From Dryomyza anilis (taxonomy: Eukaryota > Arthropoda > Insecta > Diptera > Dryomyzidae), in contig OX638134.1 in the NCBI GenBank assembly GCA_951804985.1, forward strand, positions 1,736,001 through 1,800,000: DNA of 64,000 nucleotides. The letters are read 5' to 3'. This document shows positions 10,915-22,629 of this stretch, piece by piece. Each line of letters begins with the position of its first letter. The stretch's first letter is position 1. The position numbers and the translations under genes were made by a program. The notes beneath the pieces are model-generated. The model worked only from the letters and a program-made list of their open reading frames with translations, did not search any database and was not told the origin of the DNA.

Positions 10915-13900
10915 CTACGTGCCGCAACGTTTTTTCAAACTTAAGAATAACAACACTCTGAAAAATACAAACAACGCAGCCAGCAGCATGAATTGCTGCG
11001 CCATTGTCACCTGATCGATATCCAGATACCTGAGTAGCACGCGTGGATCGCTAAAATGACAATAATGCTCGTCGCAATCGAGGCGATCGCGATTGTAGCC
11101 AAACACCGTCATTACCAGTGCCACTACGCTGACGCGCATGAAGGAGAACTTCATGAGGATATTCATCAGAAAGGGTATGCGTGATGCAAAATCGAAACCA
11201 TAAATAGCCAGACCCATGGAGGGCGCAATCATCATCGGACCAATAGCGCTGCCATTCTGTGGTATTTATAAAAAATGCATTATTCTGGACCAAGTCAGCA
11301 CGATAGGCGTTACATACCGTAATACTGAAGGTGGCACCAATCGATAAACCCATGCCCTCCGCCACCAGCGACGTCATTAGGCCAACCAGCGAAAAGAGGC
11401 CAAAACGCCACCACTGCTGCGGCAGACCTGCCATCCAATAGGCCAATGTGAGATATGTCATGTTGAGCAGCATCTAAACGGCAGTGGCTAGCAATCAGTG
11501 GAACTATTTACATTCGAAAAATGTGTTTTACCTGCAGCGGTATTCTTGAAATCGTCAGCGCTATGTAGTATGGTGTCAATGTGTACCAGCGATTGAAGGT
11601 TTCCTTTTTCAAGATCTTCACCTCACTCGGAACTAAACATGTTATATGCAAAATGAAACAGTCGACTTTTAGTAATGCCTCTACTTACAGCTTAAAATAG
11701 GCACCATCACTTGGGTATATGCGATCATGAGCACCGCGCCAATACAGAATTTCAAATGATCGAACATGCGTTCGCCTTGGTTGCCCAGTTTGTAGAATAT
11801 CATGCCTGAAAAAGGTTTATAATTATTTGTTTTAAATGCACACTACCCAAGTAACAATTCCTAGTAGTATTCAGCTAGTTTTACTAGTCACCGAACGGAA
11901 ACTAGCCAGTAAAACTGTGCATTTTCCTACCAGTAAAAGACCAGTTCTTGACTGGTGTTACTGACAGAGATCTATTCTTCACATTAGAAATGGGCGCGTG
12001 CCGAGCTTTTTCGGTGTCATGCCAGAAAATCTGAGTTCGATCGTGCAAATCTCCGCGCGTGCTAGTTGTTGTCGTGCTCGTGCGTGCCTCCAAAATCAAG
12101 ATTTTTTTTCTACCACAATTAAAAAAAAAAACCTTCAGAAAATAAAAATTTAGTGGTATTTTAACTTTTTCCTAAAAATCTGTTGTTTTAGTTTTACTTA
12201 TGGATTAAGAGAATGATACAGTATCAAACTTTTTATTTATTACAGGGACTAAAATCCTCTGGTTTCGATTCCGATCCCATACAGTTTTTAATAACGATTC
12301 TTTGCGATCCCTGATAGGGACTATAATATCTTTTCCGGTTCTGGTTCCGAGATTTTTAAAATAGGGTTCCTATTCCAACCAGACTAAAATATATGGGTAC
12401 CGATTCCAGTTCCGGTTCCACATATTTTTAATAACGATTCCGGTATTATTTTTCACTTCTCTCCTGTTTTTTCATGTTTTTCCTTGCATTTTGTCGTGTT
12501 TTCCGTGTTTTTTCGTGTTTTTTTCGTGTCTTCTTATATCCCGTGCTTTATCGTGCTTCTCGTGCGTGCATGTAAATTTAGTTGTCGGGCACCTATAGGC
12601 GCGCCCGTGCGTGTACGTGCCATCTTTACTTCAAATTCCTACCAGTATCTGACCAGTTTTTAACTAGTTTTACTGGCAGGGTCCTATTCTTTAAATCCCT
12701 ACTCTTTGAATTCATACGAGAAACTTAGCAGCATTTGAGCTGCCTGGTAAGGAGAAAATTCCAAATGAAATTGAGATTTTCGATTTGAAATTGAGAAAAT
12801 TTCGAATGAAATTGAGATTTTATATTCTAAATTGGGAAAATTCTAAATGAAATTAAAATTTTCCATTTGAAATTGAGAATATTTCAAATAAAATTGAATA
12901 AAACTGTTGATATTAGAAAAATTCTTTTTAAATTGAGATTTTTCATTTGCAATTGATATTTTTACCACTTTAACAAAAATAATAACAAGAATGTTAAGAT
13001 TATGAATGTTACTACAAAAATGCAATTTTGCTATTCCCAATTTTATTTGTTGCCAATTTGAAAGCAAAAATCTCAATTTCTTTTGTAAATTTCCCAATTT
13101 CTAATGTAATAATCTCAAACCTATTAGAATTTTTTAAATTTCAATTTTAAAATACCAATTTCATTTGGAATTTTCACAATTTAAAATGGAAAATCTCCAT
13201 CTTAATTGCAAATGGAAAAAATCACAATTTATATTTTAAAATTCCAATTTCATTTGTAATATATCCAATTTCAAATAGAAAGCTCTCAATTTCAATTAGA
13301 GATTTTATTATTATTATCCAAGTTCGTAGTTGGAACATAGGGCCACAACATAATTTTTCCAATCACTTCTTCTTAATGTTAACAATTTTATTTCATACCA
13401 CGTTATATGCGCCTTATTTAGTTCGTCTTGAACTTGGCGTCATGTTTGAGCGGGTCTGCCTATGCGTCGGCTACCCTGTGGGTTCCATTCAAGGGCTTCT
13501 TTGGCAATAGTTCCTTGAGGCTTCCTCAATGTATGACCTATCCATCGCTACTTCCTGCTTTTAATTATATTATCCATTGGCTTTTGATTGCACCTTTAGT
13601 ATAGATGTTGATTTGAGATTATGTTTGGCCAATGGATTCGCAATATTCTCCTGAGACATCTGTTTACGAATGCCTGGATTCTGACAATGGCTCTTGCCGA
13701 TGTATTCCATGTTTCGCACCCATAGAGCAATACAGATTTTACATTTGAATTACCGGTTAATTAATATACCCGGTTTAATTTTTTAATAATCTTGCTTTAT
13801 TGTTATTTTTTAATATTCCAGCAAAAGTGACCCTCCCGAGTTGAAATTTTTGGCATTTTCTGGAATATTTCGGACATATTTCTGGCAAACTCACAGATAA

Positions 13901-16900
13901 ATAGAATATTTTGGGAAGTGTATAGCAGTTTGTAAAATTGTGTGGAATTTTAATGGCAGATTCACTGTGATACAAACTACGCCTTTGTCTGTTTGAATTA
14001 TGGCTACAAAATGTTTCTAAGCGGCCTCGACCCTGCCAAAAATGTTGTCTGGGAAAGGTTATAGAAAAATTTTATTTATCTATCGTCTACAGAAGTAAAT
14101 CTAACCAATACAGTTTTTTTAGATAACTGATTATTATTAAAAAAATTGTTGATGAATTTAAGAAAAATTAAAGCGCCAATCAAAAATTCGGCCTATTTGT
14201 ATATTTGTACAAATCAATAATGAAAATATTAAAAAGTAATTGGTGTGTTCTAATTCTACAATGACGATGATATCGACTTTGAAACCATTTTGTTGTTGTT
14301 GTGTTTAAAATATATGAATTTAACTTTTTAATTAAAATTTTTACCAAAAAACAGTCCGCACATCACATGATGTATCAATTGTATCAACATGGCTATGCGT
14401 GCTCGCATAATACGCAGCATCATCATACGCAGCAGCACATAGCATTGACGAAATGTTGACACCTGCCGATCATCTGAAACCAGACGTTTCGAAAATAACT
14501 TCATATGCTCTAAAATTGCACTGGCGCCACCAATGAGGGTGCCATCTGTCGTTGGAGTAGAGCTGCCAATTATCAATTTAACGCCGCTGCGTTTGGGCTG
14601 TTCCAGGAAGAGCGTCGTAATAGCCTGTTGAAAAATATCGTTTTGTGACAAACCAGCGTCTTCCTCCGCTGCCATCTCTTGCTGTTCCCTCGCATTTGGT
14701 CGATAGATGAGTTTGCCATTGTCGGTCAGTTCACTCAGCATCGGGATCAATTTGCCCTCATCGGCATCACAAAGTTCAATTACTACAATTTTATTAAAAT
14801 AATTTTCTGCAATTTATAACGTATGTAACTCACTGTAATCCGAAGGACTGTAATATTTCGGACAGTCCTGGTGTGCATGTCGCAGAAATGGTAATACTGA
14901 TCGCGGACTACCCTGATAAATGCATTGACCACGCGCCAACACAAATATGCTGTCGAATGTATTGAATATTGTTGCCGACGGCTGATGTATGGTACAGACT
15001 ATGGTGCGACCCTGTTTGGCCAGTGCGCTCAGCAGTCGTATGCATTGAGCGGCCGTTACTTCATCCAAACCGCTGGTGGGTTCGTCGAGAAAGAAAATCT
15101 TAGGATTTGCCACCAATTCGAGCGCTACAGAGAGACGTTTACGTTCGCCACCACTCAATTTTTCGGCTGTTATATGGCGTCGATGATTCAAATTCAAATT
15201 CTCGAGTATTTCGTTGATGAGCGTTGCTTTACTTTGACAATTTTTCAGCTTTAGATCGCATGCCAGATGCATGAGCTCCTCCACGCTAAGCAATGTCTGG
15301 TGATGATCCTCCTGTGTGATGTAGCAGGAGTCTGCTCGATTGATTTGTATGTGACCCGAGACACCAGAGGTGCTGGAAGAACAAATTAATTTCTACGCTA
15401 CGTAAAATTTATGCAATGGCTTGGCTCACCGATAGCCGGACAATACATTCAGCAGACTGCTCTTGCCCGCGCCGGATGGACCCATGATGGCGGAGAGTTC
15501 GCCATTGCGAAAGCAACCACTGACGCTGTTAAGAATTGCGCGAGAACCGGTCACTTTAACTGAAACAACAGACGATAGAGAATTATGCAAGTAAGTTTTA
15601 TTTGTTATTTCAATTAGCGCATTTTATTATTACTCAAATATTGAAATCGAATTTTGCACCCTTTAAACGTTTCTAATTCGTGACCTTATATTTGTTTAGT
15701 ACAACACAAATATTGTACAAAATATTTAATTGATTACATTGGCACGTGGCTTTTTTCCCTTTACCCTTTTTAGTTATAATTGTCGATCCACTACTGATCA
15801 GTTACATAATGAGTATTTTGAAATGCGCGTGTTGTAATAGACAATATTCTGTTTATTTAATTAGATTTTAATTGTTTTTATTCAATTCGATTGTAACTTC
15901 ATCGTTGTGCAGTAAAACTCACCAACTACATTTCAATAATTTAAATATATGGTTTACAAAAATCTTTCTAGATCGGACAATGTCCGTTTGATAAGGCCCA
16001 AATTGTAGTAAATTGTTGAGAACATATCAATGTTTGAAATGACATTTTATTATTTTTAGTTCAGCAATTACTTTTTCAAATACTAAGCATTAAATTTTGA
16101 GCAACTTTTATTTGTAAATAATCTTTTTGTTTGGTTTTACTATTACAACGCCGATATATACTATAGATGCATAAATTGCATGAATCAAAAGTTTTCGTTT
16201 CGAACTTTGTACTTCTTAGTGTAAATTTCTAATCGCTCATTTTTCTAATAGACGGCTTAAGCACTATATGTACATAGTTACATGCCATCTACGGACGATT
16301 AAGCACATTTTTTTATTTATTTTCTATTTCTTTATTATTTCTTTGCTCTTCGACCATTATTTATAACTAAACACAGGTACGAATCTATTTTGCAGGCAAT
16401 ATATTGACGTTTCTTACGAAAACGAACACTTTTCAAATTTTCCTATGAAAATTTCCATAAAAACATTTGAAACGTCTTAGTTTTCGTAAGAACCCTACAA
16501 ACCAATTGACGATAATTTTACTAATATTTAAAAATTTAATTGCGTCTTCTTTAGAATTTTTGTCAAAAATTAAATTTTCTAAAAAATAAAATTTATTTAT
16601 CGAAAAAAAAAACATTTATGATATCAACTCGATATCGATATCGACAAAAACAATGATATCATTTTAGATAGGTTCGTTTTTATCGAAACCCCTATCGTTT
16701 TCATAACATTATAGATTATCGAAAACAACAATTTGAGCCTTGATTTGAGCCTATAAATGATATCGTTTCGATATCGTAAAATTATCGTTTGGTTTGCTGG
16801 GAAGCATGAATATTATGTTATCAACATATTTTTTGATTTTAAATCTAAACTTTTAAAATAAATATGTTTATAACATAGGCCATAACTTATGAAATGAATA

Positions 16901-18416
16901 CCAAAATAACTTACAGGCAACAGTATTCTTAGCGTCTATACAATTTATTGCATTTTGTATCAATCTTTGTAATTATCCTTGATATACACTGTTATTACTT
17001 CCCTACATTGTTTAAAATCGTTTATACGCTGGTTGCATATTAATTATTATATTAATCATTGGTTAATAATACTGCATTTCTATAATCTAAACTGTTAATT
17101 ACACCGCCCTAGAATTTAAAATGTGTCGGAAAATGTTAACAATAGAGTGTAACTTTTTAATTAGTAAATAAAAAAAATTATCACAAATAATAACTGCAGA
17201 CAGTTGTCAATAAAATTTAATAGTAACATATTCTAATTATAATGTTACTTAGTTAATTTAAAACAAACTCTGATTTGTGTAACATTTGACATCCTATAAA
17301 TTATTTGAAAAAAACGTGAGCCCCAATAGAATAAAAATAGGTTTAAAAAGAAGGTAAAATGTTCACTAAAAAATGTATAGTTTTTGTACACAAATACGTC
17401 TTTAGCAAGTCTTCCATTTTAACTAATTATTCCAATGGCATATTTGAAATAAGAAAATAAAGTATATCGTTGATGAGAGGTGAAAATGTTTTGGGTATAA
17501 CTTCGAAAAGTGTCGGCTCACTACAATAATCTGTAAAAGAGAGTTATGACAGTTATACACAATTTTTTCAGACAGTTGATTTGTTACTAAAGGGTTTTTC
17601 AATAAGAGCGCTACAAAAGTTGTTTTCAAGGGTTTTTCAACAGGGACACTACAAAAGTAGAGCGACAGGGACAGCAAACGACGCCATATTTCTTGCCGCT
17701 CTTTTGACATTTCTCTTCAGGAAGGTTTGCCATTTCATGATGGAAAGATATACGAGCCAACAACGTGTCGAAATTATTAAAATTTACTACCGAAATTCGA
17801 ATTCGTATATCTTTCCATCATGAAATGGCAAACCTTACTGAAGAGAAATTATGTAATGTTAACAGATATCTAAAATTTATATTTTTAAAAGTACAGCGAA
17901 AATATTGTGTGCTCAGACAGTATTTAGCACTTCGGAAAGATATTGCGTACTTGTGTAGAACCGATCAAGTCATAATGAAACTAATAAATGAAATGTAAAT
18001 CTAATCAAGTTACTAAATGTATAAATACTATACGCACTAATCGTACAACAATAGCAGCAGAGTAACCTAATATATCAGGTAACAAATGCATTGTACATCT
18101 AACGTATTTAATAGAAAAAAAAATTTAAATTTGTTTATCGTAATCACGCCCATATATATGCGTAAACCGCACTGAGACTGCGACTGCATGTCTCGGCAAT
18201 AAATTGAAATGTTCACTTGCTGCACAAATCACATGGCTTTTGGTTTTGGCGAAGTAACAGTTTTTTTTGATTTCCTTACTTGCCACACAAATTCAAGCAA
18301 TTATGTTGCTGTGGCGCATTCAAGTACTTACCGTAGCGTTTACGCGTCAGTACATTATAGCAAACGTCTTGGAATTCAACATCTTTGCGGGCCCTCGGAC
18401 GATTTGGTTGACTCAT
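10915..18416 (-). CDS. ABC transporter, subfamily G (half transporter)
   Basis: Eight coding exons on the minus strand join in phase: 18416-18332, 15559-15430, 15372-14834, 14782-14345, 11805-11689, 11632-11532, 11473-11318 and 11256-10915, giving 635 residues, the usual length of an ABCG half transporter. The N-terminal ATPase domain has Walker A GPSGAGKS (55-62), Q-loop TQED (Q92), signature [10 protein letters not shown] (144-153), Walker B IFFLDEP (164-170) and switch histidine in CTIHQPS (H201). The C-terminal half holds the six-helix ABC2-type membrane domain, including [20 protein letters not shown] and a last hydrophobic helix. The extracellular loop has the Cys pair CDEHYCHF typical of ABCG1/ABCG4-like proteins. 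Such transporters dimerise and usually move sterols or other lipids. All ATPase motifs look intact; the region between Walker A and the Q-loop is about 8 residues shorter than I expect from ABCG1. The ATG exon begins at a splice acceptor (18435), so an untranslated exon lies further upstream. Confidence 0.93.
12750..13320. repeat. Degenerate AAATTGAG repeat tract, inverted halves
   Basis: The first half repeats AAATTGAGAAAATTC / AAATGAAATTGAGATTTT units; the second half repeats the reverse complement (CAATTTCATTTGGAATTTTC, AATGGAAAATCTC). It is the longest of five such tracts in the window. The right end runs into TTGGAACATAGGGCC, which resembles the end of the GCCGGAACATG MITE family. Confidence 0.5.
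13378..13755 (-). pseudogene. Non-LTR retrotransposon reverse transcriptase fragment (RTE-like), decayed
   Basis: Read on the minus strand, the stretch gives [36 protein letters not shown] and [15 protein letters not shown], the C-terminal signature of RTE/craftsman-type endonuclease-reverse transcriptase proteins. In-frame stops interrupt it and there is no catalytic domain, so it is a dead 5'-truncated remnant within an ABCG intron. Confidence 0.75.
15560..18331. other. First coding intron of ABCG (2.8 kb)
   Basis: AT-rich intron with no supported exon. It includes a short hairpin (16407-16492, CTTACGAAAAC / GTTTTCGTAAG), a patch rich in CGATATCGATATCG (16620-16790) and a mariner-derived inverted-repeat element (17592-17850). 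Confidence 0.6.
17592..17850 (+). mobile_element. Mariner-derived MITE with start of a transposase frame
   Basis: The left end GGGTTTTTCAATAAGAGCGC resembles mariner terminal repeats. An ATG at 17740 opens [19 protein letters not shown], the N-terminal helix-turn-helix start common in fly mariner-type transposases, and then the frame stops. Bases 17710-17755 and 17803-17848 form inverted arms of 46 bp with one mismatch around a 47-base loop that contains the rest of the transposase start. A related copy lies at 50299-50600. Confidence 0.65.
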
Positions 18417-18435
18417 GCTGGGTTTTTGCCTAGCC
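18332..18435 (-). promoter_or_regulatory. First coding exon of ABCG with upstream splice acceptor
   Basis: The exon carrying the start codon (ATG at 18416-18414, [21 protein letters not shown]) is preceded at 18436-18441 by TTTCAG, a good acceptor, with no in-frame stop or other ATG between. This implies a spliced 5' leader from an exon further right in the window. Confidence 0.5.
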
Positions 18436-19057
18436 CTGAAATAATATTATAATCTCTGTCAATCAATTCCAATGCATTTATAAAAATGTGAATGCAAATT
18501 CTGAATATGTAGATTATTTGACGAGTAATGCTTAATCAGCCCTTTTTTGTTTTTTGTAATTTTTAACAGTAATTAATAAATATATTAATTGAATTAATGA
18601 TAATGTCGTTCTAAAGGTAAAACTCATCAACTATAATTTTGAAATATTAATTGGCTAGCAAAAAGCGGTAATAGGTACTTAAAGGATTTGGAATAAAATA
18701 GTTATATATCCCACAAATATCTTATGCCGTAATCGTCGTATTTGAAAATTTTCAATTGTTTCACAAATCATTAAAAATAAATATTTTTTGGGTTACCAAT
18801 AAAATATGGCTCTGCAACATTTAATAGATTAAGGACATAAAAAGTTAAATTTCTAAAAAAATAGGAGTTAGCTCCTTTGTGTTCCATGTTCTTCATATAT
18901 GGCAATTTCTTTTTGGATTTTTAAAAATTATCAACGTATTTCTATTAATTACACCACACAACAGTCATTTTGTGCAGCAGTGATTATTTTTTTGTATTAT
19001 ACGAAAATGAGATTTAAACATTTTTTCTATTTACGAGATATCGGCCAGTGAACTTAT

Positions 19058-19237
19058 ACACTCAGAAAAAAATACTATAAAATCAATAGTTTTTTTGCTA
19101 TTCATTTTAGAATAAATTATTATTTTAATAGGTTAATCCCATTAAATACTACAAAATACTATTAAATTGTTTTTAAATTGAATTAAATCAATAACCGTCC
19201 TATTGACCAATTTTAATAGGATTTTTTTCTAAGTGTA
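19058..19237. mobile_element. MITE, CACYCAGAAAAAAA-end family, copy 1
   Basis: Ends read ACACTCAGAAAAAAATAC and, inverted, TTTTTTCTAAGTGT. Inside are matching inverted segments with TATTGATTTAAT and CCTATTGACCAATTTTAATAGG. Further copies lie at 19246-19622, 19701-19870 and 47888-48065. Confidence 0.6.
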
Positions 19238-19245
19238 CTGATGAT

Positions 19246-19622
19246 ACACCCAGAAAAAAATTCTCTCAAATCCCATTAAAATTGGTCAATAGGATAATTA
19301 TTGATTTAATAGTATACAAAAAAATAAATCTTCTCATATAAACTCAATGGCAATGGCATGGTATTTTCTAGTATTTAATAGTATTTTCCGATTAAAATAA
19401 TAATATACCCAGAAAAAAATACTATATAAATAATAGTTTTTTACTATTAAAAATAGTCAATAGGATAAATTATTATTTTAATCGGAAAATACCATTAAAT
19501 ACTAGAAAATACCATGACATTGCCATTGAGTTTATATGAACAGATTTATTTTTTACATACTATTAAATCAATAATTGTCCCATTGACCAGTTTTAATGGG
19601 ATTTGAGTGAATTTTTTCTGGG
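19246..19622. mobile_element. MITE, CACYCAGAAAAAAA-end family, copy 2 (foldback)
   Basis: Left end ACACCCAGAAAAAAATTC and right end GAATTTTTTCTGGGTG are reverse complements, and the homology continues inward for about 60 bp (ATCCCATTAAAATTGGTCAAT against ATTGACCAGTTTTAATGGGAT). A further ACCCAGAAAAAAATACTAT begins at about 19408, so this may be two overlapping or nested copies. Confidence 0.6.
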
Positions 19623-19700
19623 TGGACGATATACAACGACGATATACGACGACGATTTTTCGAATATTCTGTCTTTTGATCGAATTCCAATCGAGCTTCA

Positions 19701-19872
19701 TACACTCAGAAAAAAATATTATAAAATCAATATTTTTTTGCTATAAAAATTAGTCAATAGGATAAATTATTGTTTTAATGGCTACTATTAAATTGTTTTT
19801 GTGTTTATATGAAAATATTAATTTTTCTATACTATTGAATCAATAACTGTCCCATTGACCAATTTTAATAGT
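19701..19872. mobile_element. MITE, CACYCAGAAAAAAA-end family, copy 3 (partial)
   Basis: Begins ACACTCAGAAAAAAATATTA and contains TTAGTCAATAGGATAAATTATTG and CCCATTGACCAATTTTAATAG. The right terminus appears lost where it meets the hairpin element at about 19873. Confidence 0.5.
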
Positions 19873-20780
19873 TTAAATGTAAACAAACGGTTTTTAATTC
19901 GATGTCTCAGTACAAAATTTTGGTTTTTCAACAAATTCAATGTCACAATACAAAAAATGTGTTTTTCAAACAAATTCAAATCGTTGAAGTCAAAGCAAAC
20001 GACTTCAACGATTTGAATTTGTTTGAAAAACACATTTTTTGTATTGTGACATCGAATTCAAAACCGTTTATATAAAAATTGTATTTGAAATTTGATCGAA
20101 AGCCGGAACATGGCCGATAGTTTTTTTTTTAAATTATGTCAGTTAGGGCCAGTTTTTCAGTGCTTTTGTTTGTTTGTGGTTTAAACTTCGTTTAAAATCA
20201 AAATTGATTTTTTCAGTGAACTTCAACCGTCGTTTAAACTTAGTTTAAACGACCGATGATGATGGTTTAAACTACGGTTAAACTTTTAAAGTTTTTGACA
20301 TGAACTTTTTTCACAACACTTTTCACTATTTTCTGTCGCTGCGCTGTTTCACAAATTATTATTAATTTTTGTGTTTTTGCACACTACGTGCTCGATCTCT
20401 TGTTTAAATTTAAAAATACATTAATTTTATTTTTCTGAAACAATTATTTTATTTATTTAATTTTGACATTTATGACATTTCGAGAGAATTATTTGTCATT
20501 TGCATGTGGTGCCATATGTATTGTCTTAGTCTGTGTTCATTTTAAACTATCACTGAAAACTTGATAACAAAATTAAACGACGTTTAATTTAAAGAGAAGA
20601 TTAATTAAACGGAGTTTAAACTACGTTTAAACGAGCACTGAAAAACTGGCCCTTAAAATGTCATCGATAACAAAGGCTTCACTTCAACGATTTGAATTTG
20701 TTTTTTAAAATTGAATTCAAAACCGTTTATTTTCAAATTTTATATGAAATTCGATCGAAAGCCGGAAGATGGCCGATAGT
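19873..20780. mobile_element. GCCGGAACATGGC-family MITE cluster with perfect hairpin and nested insertion
   Basis: Bases 19942-19991 and 20001-20050 are a perfect 50 bp inverted repeat around a 9-base loop. Outside it are the family ends (GAATTCGATGTCTCAGTAC and ATTTGATCGAAAGCCGGAACATGGCC). A second partial copy (20686-20780, again ending GAAAGCCGGAAGATGGCC) follows an inserted element at 20146-20652. Confidence 0.6.
20146..20652. mobile_element. PIF/Harbinger-like MITE, 507 bp, TTA target duplication
   Basis: The left end GGGCCAGTTTTTCAGTGC and the right end GCACTGAAAAACTGGCCC are perfect 18 bp inverted repeats. TTA flanks both sides (20143-20145 and 20653-20655), the usual target duplication of PIF/Harbinger elements. 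The inside repeats GTTTAAAC-type palindromes and has no coding frame. It sits between two pieces of another MITE family. Confidence 0.7.
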
Positions 20781-20923
20781 TTTTTTTTTAAACGAATTAA
20801 ATTTTGTCAATTAGTAAAAAAAAAACTTTTCTTTGTATTGAAAGAATAAATTCAAAATCATTTGTGTGGAATTCTGAAGATAAAATTGTTCACTCGAACA
20901 TTTCTAATTATAACGATTTTATA

Positions 20924-21205
20924 CAGGGTGTTTGGTTCATCGATGTCAATAATTCAGGGGGTCATTCTATAACTCAAAAAAATAACAAAATATAAATTAA
21001 ATAAAAAAAACAGTCCAATTTTGCACCCAGTTTAAGATACACGGTGTTAAGAGATGCATATTACTGACATAAGTCTGACCTAGTCAAGAAAATTTCAAAT
21101 AAAGTATAATCTGTTGATAAATCAATAACAATTTTGAAGTCATATTTTAGAAAATGAGTCAGAATGACCCCCTGAATTATTGATATCGATAAACCAAACA
21201 CCCTA
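20924..21205. mobile_element. Tc1/mariner-like MITE, about 282 bp
   Basis: The left end CAGGGTGTTTGGTTCATCGA and the right end TATCGATAAACCAAACACCCTA are inverted repeats continuing for about 45 bp through AATAATTCAGGGGGTCATTCT. Both ends are flanked by TA, the Tc1/mariner target site. No transposase frame is seen. Confidence 0.65.
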
Positions 21206-22134
21206 TATATTTAAAACATTAATTACTATTTGGTTTATTTTACTTGTAGTGTCTAGATATTTATTGGCTGACATCCCCAGCACTTCTCCATCATACTTAA
21301 TGCTACTAAACTGGGATTGAAATGTAATTAATTGTGACACTTTAAATTAAAAAAAAAAAAAGAAAATGCAGTTTTATAATGAGAGACAATTATAATTTGC
21401 TATTACTAAAAAGTAAATTTTAAATTGAAATTTAATTATTCGAAATAAATTAACTATGACATTAAGCAATTGCATTTTCTTGAAAACCCTTAGTAGAAAA
21501 AATATATATACATATTTATATCGTTTATGGATGGTATTCAGAATTAATTAATTCCGACTTAATAATTGTATAGTATTTTTTTTTTTTACATTTACTTTTT
21601 TTTTTTATTACACATAATTCATATAACTATTAATTTAACGACTAAAAATTATACAAATTACAAGCTATGAAATATTTATAAATAATTTTAAATAGAGTTC
21701 GTTTAACAGTCTTAAGCAACATGTAGAAAGTTTGCTTGAAGCCATTAAGAAAACATTGGGATAGGTCACATAAAAATTTGCTGACCGAAGTGCAGTAGTT
21801 TTAAAAATAAACCTTGTATTTTGCAAAAGCAGAATACGCAATTTGCGAACTTAAGTTGCAATGTATATTTACTAATTGTTTATTTATGTAGAGTAGTCTA
21901 GAGTAGGTTGTAAGAACCATTAAGGGATAAACCGGCTTTTTTACTGCTACCAAAAATACATTAATAGTTACAGTAAACATGTAATGTTTATAATAAACTT
22001 TCTACAATTATTTCTATACATCTTAATTGTGTAGTGATTGGGACAATTTCTAGATAATATATCGAGTCATACATTATCTATAAAATTTTAAATTGTAACA
22101 GACTAAAAAGTGTTTGTATGACTCGGCCAATCGG

Positions 22135-22392
22135 TAGCCGCGGTAGCTCAGTGGTTCGTGCGTTGGACCGCGAGCCGAAAGGTCCCCGGTTCAAGTCTGG
22201 ACTGGGGCTAACAACATCTTTTCATAGAAACATTTTTCTATACCGCGCTACCTCTCGTCAGTAAATGGCAAACCTACGAGAGTAAAACATTGCCTATGAA
22301 AAGCTCTCACCCGCGGTTCGGATTCAAAATGGTGAGAGAGCTCGGCCTAAGTTCTTATAGGACTGTAGTGCCAAACTATTATTATTATTAAT
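22135..22392 (+). mobile_element. tRNA-derived SINE, copy 1
   Basis: The head has a tRNA-like Pol III box A (TAGCTCAGTGG, 22144-22154) and box B (GGTTCAAGTC, 22188-22197). The body then reads TACCTCTCGTCAGTAAATGG, CAAACCTACGAGAGTAAAA and TGAAAAGCTCTCACCCGC, and the element ends in a short ATT repeat. A second copy with the same body is at 61162-61470, which shows a dispersed SINE rather than a functional tRNA gene. Confidence 0.8.
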
Positions 22393-22629
22393 GATGCTAA
22401 TCGATAGGTGCTTTAAAATCAAACAATTAATGCCTTTACACTACTATTTTATATTGCGCAAATAAAGAGTTATAGCAAAAAAAAACGAAAAGATTCGTCC
22501 TTTTGGCATGACAAGATTTTCAATTTTTTTCGTTTTTTTAGCTATAACTTTTTATTGGTGCAAGATAAAATGGTGGTGTAAATTAATTAATTGTTTGTTT
22601 TTAAAGCACCTATCGATTGGTATCATTAT
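22390..22629. mobile_element. Foldback element, about 240 bp, next to the SINE tail
   Basis: The left arm from 22391 (ATCGATAGGTGCTTTAAAA, CAAACAATTAATG, AAAGAGTTATAGC) pairs with the right arm ending near 22628 (GCTATAACTTTTTATTGG, TTTTTAAAGCACCTATCGAT). Arms are about 100 bp and the loop is short. A third, single half copy (ATTGATAGGTGCTTCAAAAAC, GCGCAAATAAAGAGTTGTGC) follows at about 22708-22830. Confidence 0.6.

Larger units (their letters stand above)
11806..14344. other. ABCG intron with repeats
   Basis: A 2.5 kb intron between the fourth and fifth coding exons. It contains TACTAGT/ACTGG-type short repeats near 11845-11960 and 12640-12690, a Cys/Thr-rich low-complexity stretch with repeated TTCCGGTTCC around 12250-12450, a long AAATTGAG-type degenerate repeat (12750-13320) and a non-LTR retrotransposon fragment (13378-13755). 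Confidence 0.6.

Noticed and set aside
16407..16492. microRNA precursor
   Set aside because: Only the outer 13 bp pair perfectly; the inner stem is irregular, and the element looks like a small MITE.
22138..22210. tRNA gene
   Set aside because: Boxes A and B are present, but the sequence does not close a proper acceptor stem and the same body and ATT tail recur at 61.2 kb, so it is a SINE head.
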